Numbered from the stretch's first letter, positions 41,443 through 54,437 are shown. The stretch: 64,000 nt of DNA from Avena insularis (GCA_023614405.1 JAJUPC010000225.1:186001-250000); one strand, 5' to 3'. Notes: a model not told the origin generated them from the letters alone. Numbers and translations: made by a program.

Positions 41443-44400
41443 TCTCCCCCCTTCAAAAAGAGTCGTCCTCGACTCTCCATGTTCATCACGAAGTAGAAGA
41501 GGTCGAAGGACATCCTTGATCCTGGGGTTCACCATATAGTCGTCCTCGGGAAGATTGACTTGACAACACTTCAATGTTCCTTCACCTTCCTTGAAGCCTA
41601 CAAAGCTCACAACAAAAGCGAAGCAACACTCAAAGTGTAGCCAATTCATGAAGATTATTGCATGAGTCCTCAAGTAGAAGGAAGTCACCTTATCTTGTAG
41701 CGATAGCTCGATGAAGGGTAGACATAGGTAACTCTCTTCGGTTCTTCTTGTCAACATATAGTCCATCGAGGTTGACGTGTATGCATTTGTGCCTTCACAC
41801 AAGAAAGACCAAGCAAAATATTTTCATGCGTGATAGAGGAGCATGTCAAATGTGGCATGTCCATTCTTGTTCACAACACTATTAGCACAATACAAGGATA
41901 GCAAATGGAATGCATATGCAAGGTCAAAGTGCATGGAAATCGTTTGAACATCATCCAAATGTGGAAACTCAAAAACTCCATATAATGTCTTAGTGTGGCA
42001 CTCAAAGCAATCGAATAGAAATTTGATCAACATCTTTGATGCAAAGTTAGGAGAATTTGGCAAAAACACAAAAGGAAGAATATCCAAAATAACATCATTA
42101 TGTGTGCCAACCAACCATTGGAAAGAGAAATTGTTCGACATGTTGGATGTCACACACAAATCATCGATAGCCAATATCATGGGAATATGAGTATCCCAAG
42201 CGGAAGCCATAGTAAAGTGTTTGCAAACAAACCAAAGGAAAGAGCAAGTGGTCCTTATGTTTGTTGCTACAACAAGACGAGATTCTTGGAAGGTCTCATG
42301 ACAATACATGCTCTTAATGGAATTGTGGTTGCACACAAAACATCAGAAAGAGAAAATGTTCAACATTTTTGTTGCAACACACAAAGCATCATTATCTAAA
42401 AGCAAAGAAACATGATTGTCATAAGGTGAGATAATATGATGTGGACATCCCTACTATTGATACAACCGTTGTACCTACAGCAACACACATACAAGGACCC
42501 ATCACAAGATCTCGTCTTAACAACAACTTAACTATCGTGTACTTTCTTGGAACTATTCCTCACATACATGAGAATATGATGCTGCCTAAATCAGATATAT
42601 TTCTTACTCTTAGGAATGATGGACCAAGCATGGATGAGAGGGACAAGCATTGGAGCATGGCCATGCATGGAGATGGCAGCAAGCATGTGATGATCCAAGA
42701 GAAGGCCACGGATGAAGATTTCAGAACTTTGAGGCCACCATAATGAAGAAAGGAGGCTTGGACGAAATATTCAAGATCAATACTTTACGAATTCGTCCAT
42801 AGCTTAATATGGTGCTGCGACACCTTTATTTTGGGCCAGGCCCATGTAATTTTCGCAGGATTTTAATTAGCCACTTTTTAGAGTCCGTATTTGAGGGGAA
42901 AAGGACTTTTAGGGTTGGATTCGGCCACCACTTCCATGGCTGGCCGAAACCCCACCTTTTCGCCCTTAAATAATCCCCATAGCCGACCCCCTAGACTCGG
43001 ATTTTGTTTAGACATTAAGTTAGCCATAGTCGCAACTTCGCCAAGGCTCGAGCGTCGCAGAGGCCTCTTGTACTTCGCGCCTATTCAGGATCCCACCTCT
43101 TCAATAAACCTTTCCTCTTAATCCGCAATATCTTGATTGCAATATTGGTTCTTACTTGTTCTCGATTTCAGGTAGGAATTAAGACCCTCGCTGGTGAGGT
43201 TGATCGTGTTCCCGCAGGATCGGTAACCTCCAGGAGATTGGCCTAGCGATTGCATTGGCGCTCGTGCTCGCACGTGTAGTCGGATCGTCAAGCCCGAACT
43301 CCACCAAATCGACTATCATCATCTCATCGAAAGATCGGACACCTTTGCCCTATCATAATACCATCAACATGCTTGCAATCAAACCATAGGAAAGAACAAT
43401 TTGTCAACATGAAAGATGCAAAGCATGCCAAAGGTATCAGAGCTGGGTTCGATCTTGAACTCACTTGTGGGATGCTCTCAAGAGCTCTTTTTGTCAACTC
43501 GTTCTCAACCGAGGTTGACATGATAGTGCGGGTACCTACACACATCACATGTAAAAGGAAGAACGTGTGTGCATGGTAGAGATACACATCATCCATCATG
43601 AAGTATCTCTTCTTGTGCACATCACCATTAATGTCAATCAAGTATGAAATAGGTGCATGGTGAGTATGCAAGTGGGGAACATGCTTATCATGGCAATCAT
43701 CAAAATCTCCAACAATTGAGAAAGCTATGGGGGCCATCTCATGATAACGCATATGATCAATGTTGTTGCAAGCAAAACAAGTGAAATAGCAAGCATTCAT
43801 CTTAGTGCAAGCAACGGGAGAAATTTAATGACTAGCATGACAAAGCAAGTCCGAAGCAATTGGAGGATACACACAAGATGCATAGCATGGCATGTTTATG
43901 GAAATGGTATCACAATCAAACAATTCCACATGAGCAATATTATGCAACGGCAAAGCATCACATGGGAATATGAATGAAGCATATGTAATGTCACAAGTAT
44001 CATCCATAGCATGCATATCCTCACAATTCATCATGTCCACTAGTGGGATCATGGCATCATCAACACCCTTATTGTTACCTTGGTCATACCTCTCATATGA
44101 AGTGGGTGTTGTGGAAGTAGTGGCCTCCTTGTGGACGACTTCGTCTTCTTGATGTAGCCATGGCATAACATAATCTTCGTGCACCATGTACATCTTCTCC
44201 AATTGAGGCATCATTGCTTCATGGCTTGGCGTGTCTTCATCCATGGAACCTAGCACAACATAAGAGAACACACTAGAGGTAGAGGGTAAGTTGTTAGAAA
44301 TAGAAATGGTCTCACTTGACCTATCAACTACCACTCTCAACTCACTCGGTGTATCACTCATGCCCTCAAAGTGGAAGCACTCAATCTCACATAAGGTGGA

Positions 44401-45788
44401 GTCACTCATCTCACTCTTCTTCTCGCTCAAGTGGGCTAAGTAGCTCTCATACTCACATGGGATTGGTACTACATCATCACTCAAGCATATGGGGATAGGC
44501 TCGGTTTCCTCAACTCCAAGCGCCTCCTTTGGTGAAGGGAAAATCCCATGCTCACCATTCTTGACCTTGTCGCCTTCAAGGTTGGATGCCATAAGATGGG
44601 CATCATCGCTCGCCTCCTTAGTCGAAGGGAAAATCCCATGCTCGACCGTCTTGTGGCCATCTCGTAGTAGTGGTGGAGGTAGGCTCATGCTATCCAACTT
44701 GGCGAAGTAGAGGTCTACATTTTCCTCATTGGCGAGGTCGTGGAAGTCAAGCGTAGGCATTGAAGCTTGATGGCGTGGAAGGCTTGCTCGTGGTGCCATT
44801 GTGGTGGTGGAACGAGTAGTTGAAGGTGCCCTATGATGGTGTCGACGGAGGTCATTGGCGTGCCTTGCTGATGATTGATGTTGGTGACGCACTTGGTCAT
44901 CCACATGAAGCTCACGACGGTGATCATTTGCCTTGGCACTCTTCTTGTGATTGTGGTGCCTTCTTGAGCTTGCTTGAGAATTATGGTTGGTGCTCATCAC
45001 AAATTCTTCGTCTTGGTGGCGAAGATGCCTTTGACGATGTATTGTATCCTCTTTATGGTGGCGATGCTCATGAGAGGATGTTTGTCGATGAAGATTCTTG
45101 TTTCTTGGCGCCTCTTGATGTATATGATGTTTGGACGCCACTCTTGTTTGGATAGGAGGTGGATCTTGGCGCCTTGGAGGTGATGGAGCTTGGCGCCTTG
45201 GAGATGGTGGAGCTTGACGCCATCTAGGTGGTGGCACTTGATGCCGTGTCGATGGTGGCGCTTGTCTCCTTGGAGGTGGATCATCGAAGTAGGTGGTACC
45301 CTTTGGTGTGGCATGCTTGGCCTTGAAGGTCAGGATTCTTGATGATGCGCCTCCTCTTGCTTGGCCTAGTAGGCTTCCATCTCCACGCGGTGGAAGAATT
45401 CTTCATGGCTCGTGGAGGAGCCATCAAACTCGATGAAGTTCTCCGTGTCCTCCATGCTTGGCGAGGCATCGTCGATGTCCCACTCGAAGTCATCCATGCT
45501 TGGGGAGTAATTGTTGGTGTAGTACTCCATATCACCCAAGCATGTGGAGCCATTGTCGGTGTAGTGCTCCATAGGCTTCATGCATGATGAGCCATTGTCG
45601 ACGTAGAGCTCCATGTCTTCCATGCATGTGGAGTCGTCGTAGGTGTAGTTCTCCGGGTCCTCAAAGCATGCGGAGCCATTGTCGGTGTTGTGCTCCGTCA
45701 TGTCCTCTATACTTGTGGAGTCGTAGTCATGGTGGCTCATCGTGGATTCTTCATAGATATCATCCTCGGTTCCGGAGTCCCTAGACAT
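41440..45788 (-). pseudogene. C2 large protein gene, broken and split by a solo LTR
   Basis: Homologous to the 992-residue C1 protein over its length. Start ATG at 45788 (minus). Breaks: TAG at about 45366 (C1 has the second Tyr of EAYYAKQ), a frame change near 45320, a stop near 43825, the solo A LTR at 42437-43355, and a stop at about 41824 before the extension that ends in GESRTTLFEGG (41440). Acidic repeats, Pro/Arg repeats (fewer than in C1), the His/Arg-rich part and the Cys blocks are all recognisable. Near the C-terminus C2 has about 40 residues absent from C1 (around HIPMILAIDDLCVTSN), i.e. one more Cys-block repeat unit. Here the extension is in the same frame as the preceding ORF. 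Confidence 0.88.
42437..43355 (+). repeat. Solo LTR of family A inside C2
   Basis: A complete LTR, TGATGTGGACATCCC to CCCTATCA, 919 bp, with a perfect TAATA duplication (42432-42436 and 43356-43360) and no internal region. The empty site is in C1 (GGTATTATC, around 11913). Solo LTRs arise by recombination between the two LTRs of an element. It lacks the 113-bp deletion of the A element 3' LTR. Confidence 0.96.
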
Positions 45789-47135
45789 GATGCAGAAGAC
45801 CAAGCGATGTATATGGAAGTGGTAGTGGGAGTTAGGGATACAACGTCAAACCTTACTTTACCTTGGAAGATCGTATCGTACAAGTGGCCACACTTGAGAG
45901 CAATAAACCAAGCAAAGTGAAGTTCAAGCGGAACACCCAAAACCAACTACTAACCAAAACACACACACACAAGGCCTATGGTGGATAGGTGTGAAAAGTG
46001 GCATGTCAAGAAACAATCTGAAATGAAGATGTTGTAATGGCAAGTAAAGAACCACAATGATCACAAAGCAAACAAGTCAATCCACAAGATAGGAAATATG
46101 TACAAGGAAACACACACGGTGGGATAAATGGGACTTGTACGACGAAGAAAGTGAGCTAAGAACCAAAAGATTACCTAGCGAAGACTATAAGCTCGTGTCA
46201 CACAAGTACAAGGAGAGACGCTAGTTCGATTGCAATTAATTGGTGGGCTACAAGATATGCACAATAAGTACCACCTATATGATGTTCATCGAGCTTGCGC
46301 TTCCTATTCTATGAGGCACATGTATATTTTTTTTCCTCTTTTCCTTTTTCTATTTTTTTTCTTTTCTCTTTTTCTTTTTCACTTGCCTCTTCCTTGTGCC
46401 AACAACTATACAAGATAACTATATGAGATAGCGCTCACAATGTTTGCTCGGAATCTACAAGGTATCAAATGTGCATAGCCCAAGCAATCATAAGAGGAAC
46501 TAGTCTCAATAGGTGTTTGTTGCTCGCAAAGATAGTGGGGTTCACAAAGGAATGCAAGTGGGGAAAAGTCGCGGAATGTTATACCTTTCGTCGACGAGCT
46601 TCACCCTTTATTGTTGGCTTCTGCCTTGCTCACGGAATTTGGATGGAGTAGATAGCATGAACAACGCAGATGACGATGTAGTGCTCCTTCTCCTCTTCGA
46701 AACGAGCTAAAGAACACCAAAATCCGAGTTGAAATGCAAAAGTTATGCTCAAAACCGTGCTGCAGTTTTTCTGTCAGCAGGGAGGGGCGGAGATTCCGGT
46801 CTAGGGGTCCGGAGACTCCGGTCTAGGCCGAAGACTCCGGTCCGGGTGATTCCAGAGCGTCCAGAACTCGAAAGGGACGCGTTTTGGGCGGAAAAACTCG
46901 AACCAAAACCTCAGATTGATGGGGGAAATCAAGGAATTAGGCCATGGGAACGCAGGGGAAGGTAGATCAACTAGTTTAGCAAGTAATCCACGGATCAAAA
47001 CCTACCAAAACTCACTCAAATCATAGATCGATCCAAAACACGAATTGGGGCTGTTTTTGGTGGAATTTTCGAATTTATGGGGAAAAGACCAAATCAATGA
47101 GAAATCCGTGGCAACCAAAAGCTGCTGATACCAGA
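45789..47135 (-). other. C2 leader and primer site
   Basis: Reversed counterpart of the C1 leader. Primer site TGGTATCAGCAGC at 47123-47135 (minus). An A/G tract appears as T/C on the plus strand at about 46327-46380. The word array near the LTR is CCGGAGACTCCGG (46809-46821, near copy 46828-46840), where C1 has CCGGTACTACCGG. No gene. Confidence 0.85.
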
Positions 47136-48132
47136 TGATGGAGGGGTTAACCTCTTGGGTGCCCGATCTTCACGGATCTCGTGGTCAAATCGATGGGAAA
47201 GCGAGGGGAAAGGGAGAGGGTAACGGAAGCGAACACACACCTCGCGAAGAACACGATGAACACATGCAAAACTCACACGATACAAGGCCGATTGCTCCCG
47301 AACGGCGGCCACCGGTCCGATAGAATCCTCGCAAGGAACGATCGGTCAACGTGCTCCCTCAAATCCACATCGGAGAGAGAAGAACACCTTGGGGAGGGTC
47401 TTGACAACTTGGAGACGAGACGTCAAACTCCAAGGCCTTGTTCAACGATGGATGCGTGATGCAAAGTCCAATCGAGGTTGGTGACGATAGTCGGTCCCCT
47501 TGGGTAAGGGGGTGAGGCAAAACTAGAGATTCCACAATGGGGGGTGTCTTTAGTCTATCATCTATGCCTAAGGGATACATGAAGGGGTGGGGGCTCTATT
47601 TATAGGCCAGCCACATAAACAAGGGTAGTTTAGGGATAAAACTAGGGTTTGGACGAGCTAGAGGGGTACATGGGCCGAAGGCCCAGCTGGCGGCGCGCAG
47701 GCCCATTGTGTAGGCCGGAGAATCCGGTGTGGGGTCTGGAGACTCGGCCCAGGCCGAGACTCCGTCTGCCTCCTGTCGTCTCCGGAGTGGTGTTCTGACT
47801 GTCCTCGGGCGTTTGCTGGGGTCGGTCCGGGGGTAGGTCCGGAGACTCCGGTGTAGCAGGACCGGAGACTCCGGTGGTTCACCCGTGGCTTCTTCCGTCT
47901 CCTCTTCCAAGCCTCCGTCTTGTCGGGCTTGATGTCCCGGGCTTCCTCCCTTGCCTCCGTACTTTTCGGTATGAACCTATCGTGCATATGTGACGGAGTA
48001 TGAAGTAGCATACCATTCAATAGGGTAGGAAGTGGGCTCGCATAGAGGAACAGGTTCACCTTTGGAGTCCATGACGACTTGGCGTAAGTTGGAGACCATG
48101 ATGTGGTAACGACCGTAGGTCGGGCTACATCA
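47136..48132 (-). repeat. C2 5' LTR (CCGGAGTCTCCGG subtype)
   Basis: 997 bp, collinear with the C1 LTRs outside the word array. In the array the words are CCGGAGACTCCGG on the plus strand (47839-47851 and 47862-47874, plus degenerate copies near 47720), which is CCGGAGTCTCCGG on the element strand. TATAAATAG is found on the minus strand near 47598-47607 (plus CTATTTATAGG). Confidence 0.95.
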
Positions 48133-48145
48133 TCGGCTTTGCATC

Positions 48146-49972
48146 ATGGACAGGAATGGAGAGCCGTCCCAACCACCACCTCCGGAGGACGACACACAAT
48201 TCATGACAAGATGGGACCATTGGAAGGTCCGAGGAGAATTCAACTACCTTTGTGAAGCTCTTGAGCGGCGCCAAGATGAACAATTAACGAAGCCCGCGTG
48301 GAGTTCAAGAACATCGACAACCGCTTCGAAGAAGTCCGAGGCCAAATGCATGCCATGCAACACAACCTCGGTCATCAAAATGAAGCTCTTGGTCGCGCCC
48401 TCGCCTCAACGGATGAGAAGCTTCAATGCCTCATTGATGGGCTAGCAAGGCCACGCTCGCGCGACTCAAGCTCATCTCGGTACTCCTCAAGTGAATCAAG
48501 TGCACCTCGCCGTCACGCTTCAGGGCACCGGGATGGACCCGTCCTTCAATCCATGAGCTCTTCTCAAGCGGTACCATCTCCGCGACACGCCGCAACGTCA
48601 AGCTATGATGGTGACCTCTCTGCAAGATCTCCAAGACGTGAAGCGAACCGGCAACAACCAAGGGCACTTGTGATTCAACAAGAGCAACCTCACATGGACC
48701 ACCAAGCCCATCGCCGTCGACATGTTCTTTCAACAACAAGTGAAGCATCCAAAGAGGACGAACAAGATCACCATCGACGTGAAGCACTCGAAGATCCACC
48801 AAGGCGTCATCATCGACATGATCGTCAACATCGACAACATGATCATCATGACGAGCCTCCTCCACATCAAGAAGAAGGAGAACAACCCATTGCGCATGCG
48901 GATCGACGTCCTCCTCGCCACATGGCGCAAGACAATGCTCCTCGGCATCAACCGCGACAAGAACAAGAGCAAGCTCCCCAAGCTCGTCGTGAGGACCATC
49001 AACCTCCTCCTCGTCCTCAACCGCGCCAACAACACGAGCAAGCTCCCCAAGCTCGTCGTCAAAACCAAGTTCCACCACCAAACGCGGCACCTCAACAACC
49101 GCAAGAGCAACGCAACCATCACCAAGCAAGACATGAGAGCTCGGATGATGATGATGACCGCCAAAATCATGGCAACCGCCGCAACCGGAACCGCAATGGA
49201 GAAGAAAGTTTCGGCAAGCTCAAATTCACCATGCCCAAGTTCACCGGTTCCAATGAACCCGAAGAATATCTCTCGTGGGAACTCAAGGTTGACAAGATCT
49301 TCCGCATGCACAACTATAGCAATGAGAAGATGATGGCCATGGCATCCCTCGAGTTCGATGAGTATGCCAACCTTTGGTGGGAACAAGTCCAACTTCGTCA
49401 TGAAGCAAAGAAGAGCCTCCAATCTCAACTTGGCAAGATATGAAGGCCCATATGAGATCCCGCTTTGTTCTTCGCACTACACGCGTGACCTCTTCAACAA
49501 GCTTCAAACGCTTAGTCAAGGGACAAAGACCGTGGAAGAGTACTTCAAGCAAATGGAGCTCAACATGATCCGTGCCAACATTGAAGAGAGAGATGAACAA
49601 ACAATGGCACGCTTCCTCAATGGCTTGAACCATCCCATCAAGCGCATCACCGAGTTCCAAAAGTACAACAACATGGTTGAGCTTGTGCACATCGCATCAA
49701 AGGCCGAGCGTCAAGTGCAAGAGGACATCAAGTACAACAAGCCAAAGACGTACTTCACCTACAAGCAAGCACCAACCACTACTCCAACAACACCAAGTGG
49801 AAGCTCCTCAAGTACCACCAAGCTTCCCTTCAAGCCAACACTCCCTCAAGGAAAACAGCCCCCAAGTGGCAAACACACAAGGGATGATCAACCATTCAAT
49901 GGTGAATGCTACAAGTGTGGAGGCAAAGGACACAAGTCGGCCGCATGTGGGAACAAGAAAGTTTTGTTCATC
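48146..49972 (+). pseudogene. B2 gag, frameshifted twice
   Basis: ATG 48146 (MDRNGEPSQPPPPEDD). A single-base loss at about 48283 (CAATTAACGAAG against CAATTTAGCGAAG in B1) shifts the frame; the main frame then continues 48298-49443 through a Ser-rich and a His/Arg/Gln-rich linker to the capsid (FTMPKFTGSNEPEEYLSWEL, ending LWWEQVQL). A second shift at about 49405 leads to 49358-50956, with HYTRDLFNKLQTLSQGTKTV and the zinc knuckle CYKCGGKGHKSAAC (about 49908-49949). Gag packages the RNA; as helper of C it would have to recognise the shared leader blocks. The stops that kill B1 gag are absent here. Confidence 0.9.
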
Positions 49973-51780
49973 CATGACAATGGCGATGAAGAATACTTGA
50001 GTGAAGAAGAGTTTGATGCAAGGGTCAAGGAAGACATGGCAAGGCAACATTTGGAAGAGGACCAAGAACTTCTTGTGTGTGAGCATGACGCAAGTCCATC
50101 GCTTGTGGTCACAAGGGTCTTAACTACTCAACCCAATGAGAATGAAGACCAACGATCAAACATCTTCCAAACTCGTGCCGGCATCAATGGGAAGTCCATC
50201 AAAGTTGTCATCGATGGAGGGAGTTTCCACAATCTTGCAAGCACGGAATTGTGTGAGAAACTCAACCTCACCCTACATCCGCATAAACACCCCTACCACA
50301 TACAATGGCTAAGTGACCAAGGGTCCGTCAAGATCAAGCACACCGTCTCGGTAACGTTCTCAATTGGACCCTACAAGGACACGGTGGAATGTGACGTGGT
50401 CCCAATGACGGTTTGCCATATGTTGCTCGGAAGGCCGTGGCAATATGACAAGCGTGCTTTGCATGATGGTCACTCAAACACTTATACCTTCAAATTGCTT
50501 GAAAAGACTTGTGTGTTGCAACCAATGACTCCTAGCCAAATAATTGCGGACAATGCAAAGGCTTTAGCGAGGGCGCAATACACAAAAACACCTTGTGAGA
50601 AGAGTGGTGAGCGAGAGAACCACACCATAGTGAGTGAGTGCCACAAGCCAAACTCGAGTGGAAAAACTAAGAGTGTTCTTCTTGCCACCAAAAGTGAGAT
50701 GAGAGAAGTGCAGAACAACCCATCCATCTTGCACTATGTCCTTGTATGCAAGGGACTAGCGCAAGGAACTAATGACTTGACAAATGTTCCTCCTTCTTTG
50801 ATGGCTATTTTGCAGGAATTCCAAGATGTATTTCCCGAAGAGCTTCCTCATGGCCTTCCTCCTCTTCGTGGAATCGAGCACCGCATCGACCTCATACCCG
50901 GCGCCCCACTCCCAAACTGCCAGACGCATTTAACCCGGAAGAGACAAAGGAGATAGAACGACAAATCAACCAACTCGTCTCCAAAGGTTTGATCCAAGTA
51001 AGCACTAGCCCAAGCGCGGTCCCCGTTATTCTAGTTCCAAAAACGGATGATACGTTGCGGTTATGCATGGACTGCCGTCCAATCAATGCTATCACCGTGC
51101 GTTATCGACATCCTATACCGTGTCTTGATGACATGCTTGATGAGTTATGTGGAGCCACTATATTTTCGAAAATTGATCTTCGTAGTGGTTACCATCAAAT
51201 TCGCATGGCCGAAGGTGATGAGTGGAAAACCGCCTTCAAGACCAAGCTTGGTCTCTATGAATGGTTGGTTATGCCCTTTGGCTTATCAAATGCCCCATCT
51301 ACCTTCATGCGCCTCATGAACCATATTTTGAGATATTTAATTGGGAAGAGTGTCGTTGTTTACTTTGATGACATCCTTGTCTATAGAAAGTCACTAGAGG
51401 AGCATGTTACTCATGTTAAGGAGGTCCTTCAAATCCTTCGTCGTGAAAAGCTTTATGCTAATCTCCCAAAGTGCACTTTTGCAAAAGACAAGCTCATTTT
51501 CCTTGGTTTTGTTGTGTCTTCTAATGGCATTGAAGTTGATGTCTCAAAAGTTAAGGACATACGAGATTGGCCCATACCGACCAATGTTAGTGAACTTCGT
51601 AGTTTTCATGGGTTGGCTAGCTTTTACCGTCGCTTTGTGAAAGACTTTTCTACCATTGCTTGCCCCCTCAACGAATTGACCAAGAAAAATGTCACGTTCG
51701 TTTGGGGAAAAGCACAACAAAAGGCTTTTGATGAGCTCAAAAAGAGGCTCACCGAAGCACCACTTCTTGCATTACCGGAT
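49973..51780 (+). pseudogene. B2 protease and reverse transcriptase
   Basis: Protease text is VVIDGGSFHNLAS (B1 has GGSCPN), then ECDVVPMTVCHMLLGRPW. A 4-base difference at about 50917-50930 shifts the frame after GAPLPN. RT then runs from 50989 with [47 protein letters not shown] and [20 protein letters not shown] to [20 protein letters not shown]. The stretch 51397-51472 is the segment missing from B1. Catalytic YFDD is intact. Confidence 0.92.
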
Positions 51781-52289
51781 TCACAAAAACCTTTGAGATT
51801 GAATGTGACACTAGTGGAATTGGCATTGGAGGCGTCCTTATGCAAAATGGGCGTCCCATTGCATACCATAGTGAGAAACTTGATGGCGCACGCCTAAATT
51901 ACCCAATTTATGACAAAGAGCTTTTTGCTTTGGTTCGTGTCCTTCAAGTGTGGCAACACTATCTTTGGCCCAAAGAATTTATCATCCATTCCGACCATGA
52001 GTCGTTGAAATATCTTAAGGGCCAAGCCAATTTGAGTAAAAGGCACGCCAAATGGGTTGAGTTCATGGAGTCTTTTCCTTACATTGTCAAATACAAGAAG
52101 GGCAAAGGAAATGTGGTAGCGGACGCCTTGTGTCGCAAAAACACAAACCTTCTTACGCGGCTCGAAGTAAATGTCTTAGGTCTTGATGACATCAAATCTT
52201 TGTACGCGTCCGACCCTTTCTTTGGACCAATTTTTGCAAGATGTTCAATAGACAAAGGGATTGATGATTTCTATTTGCATAAGGGTTTT
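51781..52289 (+). pseudogene. B2 RNase H domain
   Basis: A small indel at about 51780 (GATTCACAAAAACCTTTG against AATTTCACAAAAACC in B1) puts the FEIECDASG start out of frame with RT. From 51840: [50 protein letters not shown], and [10 protein letters not shown], where Ser of the usual ALSRK is Cys. The frame continues into the integrase zinc-finger region. Confidence 0.9.
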
Positions 52290-53449
52290 ATTTTCAAACA
52301 AAACAAGCTTTGCATTTCGAAGTCATCTCTCCAAATTTTGCTTCTTCAAGAGTCCCATGGTGGAGGCCTTATGGGTCACTTTGGCCGTGACAAGACATAT
52401 GACATGCTCTCCACTCACTAGTTTGGCCAAAGATGAAGCGCGACGTGGAGCGCCACGTCCAACGATGCACTACATGTATCCAAGCTAAGTCTAAGTCTAA
52501 CCCTTTTGGTCTTTATATGCCATTGCCTATTCCTCATGCACCTTGGTCGGACATTAGCATGGACTTTGTGCTAGGCTTGCCTAGATCTAAACATGGACAT
52601 GATTCTATATTTGTGGTAGTGGATCGCTTTTCAAAAAGGGCACACTTCATTCCGTGCCATAAGACCGATGATGCTTCACATGTAGCAAATTTGTTTTTCA
52701 GGGAAATAACTCGGCTACACGGTGTACCAAGAACAATCGTCTCCGACCGCGACGTCAAATTCATGAGCTACTTCTGGAAGACTCTCATGGCCAAGCTCGG
52801 CATCAAGCTCGTCTTCTCGTCCGCCTCGCATCCTCAAACCGATGGACAAACCGAGGTCGTCAATCGAAGCCTTGGCACACTCCTCCGGGTGTTGATAAAG
52901 AAGAACCTTAAAGACTGGGAGGAATGTATTCCACACGCCGAGTTCGCCTACAACCGCGCCAAGCACTCCACCACCATGAGCAGCCCGTTCATGATCGTCT
53001 ATGGCGTCGAGCCTCTCACCGTGCTCGATATCCTTGCATTACCACTTCATGAACGTGCCAATATGGACGTTGTCAACCGTGCCCAAACAATGAAGAAACT
53101 CCATGAAGACACAAGAGCTACGATCGAGCAACAAGTCCTTCGCCAAGCATCAAGGCTAAACAAGAACAAGAAAGAGATGATCCTTGAAGAGGGCGACCTT
53201 GTGTGGATACACTTAAGTAAAGACCGCTTCCCCAAGGAACGCGACTCCAAACTCAAGCCAAGAGGTGATGGACCATTCAAAGTGCTAAAGAGGATCAACA
53301 ACAACGCCTATATCATCGATATCCCAACATCAAAGTATCTTGTGAGCTCGACATTCAATGTCAAGGACCTCTCACCCTACCATGGAGAAGATGAAGTTCA
53401 GAAGGTTGAAGAGTCGAGGACGACTCTTTCCCAAGGGGGGGGGAGCTGA
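52290..53449 (+). pseudogene. B2 integrase, ending at the LTR start
   Basis: Zinc-binding part: [12 protein letters not shown] and a His before TAG at about 52420 (CACTAGTTTGG against CACTACTTTTGG in B1). The core and C-terminus are open from 52433 to 53449: [78 protein letters not shown] and [14 protein letters not shown] run of 9 in the polypurine tract (53435-53443) makes TGA of the LTR start a stop, whereas 8 or 11 G would let the frame run on into the LTR tail. Confidence 0.92.
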
Positions 53450-54437
53450 TGCAGCCCGTCCTACGAACGCTACTACATCTACTCCCACGAGCCCTCCAAG
53501 TGGACCCATGACTCACGCCCGAGCCAAACTCCTACAAGCTAAGGTGAACTCGCTCCTTTCCTTGTGTGACTTCGATACACCCTTGGATGGCCTGCTACTT
53601 CATACGCATACCTTGTGCATCATCAGGTACGAAGAGAAGGACCCTCTGCCTCCGGCGGTACTATCGACTGAACCGTACTACCGCCCAGCCGCCACTCACG
53701 CTACCGCCTCATGAAGACGCCAACAGAAGCCCAAAACTCTCTGTCTCTAGCGGTACTACCGGATCTGGAACCGGTACTACCGCTCCGTGGCACTACCGCC
53801 CCCTGCTACCGCTCCCCGCTGAAGACGCCAACGGAAGTCCTGAGATCGAGCGGTACTATCGCCGACGTACTCTAGACCGGACGCTAGACCGGTATTACTA
53901 CGGGACGTAGTAAACTCGATCGTGTTAAGTCGGCCCAGCGCCCTGTAACCCTCTCTATATTTCGCTATTTGTTCCTAAAATTCCCCTGTTTATGTGGTTG
54001 GCCTATAAATAGCCCCCACCCTCTATTGTAAACCCTAGACTTGGATAATAATAGATTGACACCCCTTTGAGGATCTTTCATCTATTGGTCTCATGCTCCT
54101 ACCAAGGAGCACCCTATTATCCACCCTCCTCTTGGATCTTGCCTAGTGCGTTCAAGTTGTACAAGGCCTTGGGTTCTCGGTTTCTCGCCCCCAAGTTGTC
54201 AAGATCTCACCAAGCATCTCGCCCACGTTGTTGGTCGTGGAGAGAGAGCTTCGCCCAACACCGATCCTAGGGATTATGTTGGACCGGTTGCCATCGGCGT
54301 GAGTTATCGGCGTGTATCGTGATTTGTGTGCGTGTGTTCGTGGTTTTCATCCCCTCTTACCCCGTCCACCGCTTTCCCCTCGTTTCCCGTGGAGATTCGT
54401 GAAAGATCGGGCCACCCCAAGGGGTTACCCCATAACA
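53447..54437 (+). repeat. B2 3' LTR
   Basis: 991 bp, TGATGCAGCCCGTCCTACGA to GTTACCCCATAACA. The tail frame in U3 reads GPMTHARAKLLQAKVNSLL (Arg to His against B1). The CCGGTACTACCGG words are partly lost (GGTACTATCGACTG, GGTATTACTACGG). TATA at 54004-54011. Its last base abuts B1 pol at 54438. Confidence 0.95.

Larger units (their letters stand above)
41266..48132 (-). mobile_element. Family C element 2 (C2), reversed, 3' LTR mostly deleted
   Basis: On the minus strand: complete 5' LTR (48132-47136), primer site, leader, broken large ORF, polypurine tract and only the first 177 bases of the 3' LTR (41442-41266). It lies a few bases before the B2 gag start. The right flank is TCGGC (48133-48137), matching TTGTCGGCTTTGC in B1; the left duplication was lost with the 3' LTR end and about 80 bases of B2 leader. 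A solo family A LTR sits in its ORF. Confidence 0.9.
26383..54437 (+). mobile_element. Family B element 2 (B2), inserted in the RT of B1
   Basis: 5' LTR 26383-27435, leader 27436-27466 plus 40130-41265, gag-pol 48146-53449 and 3' LTR 53447-54437, interrupted by the Tekay element and by C2. Both outer LTR ends are complete (TGATGCAG and ATAACA), so this is a true insertion, but there is no target duplication: the flanks are CACTA and CTCCC. Comparison with the B2 own gene (51397-51472) shows that 76 bp of B1 pol is missing at the insertion point. Confidence 0.88.

Noticed and set aside
48431..49428. Two overlapping 232-codon antisense open frames in the gag region of B2 (and shorter ones in B1 at 23672-24372).
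   Set aside because: They lie opposite the repetitive Gln/Arg/Pro-rich gag linker and the capsid, whose GC-rich codon pattern opens the antisense frames. No domain or start context supports them.
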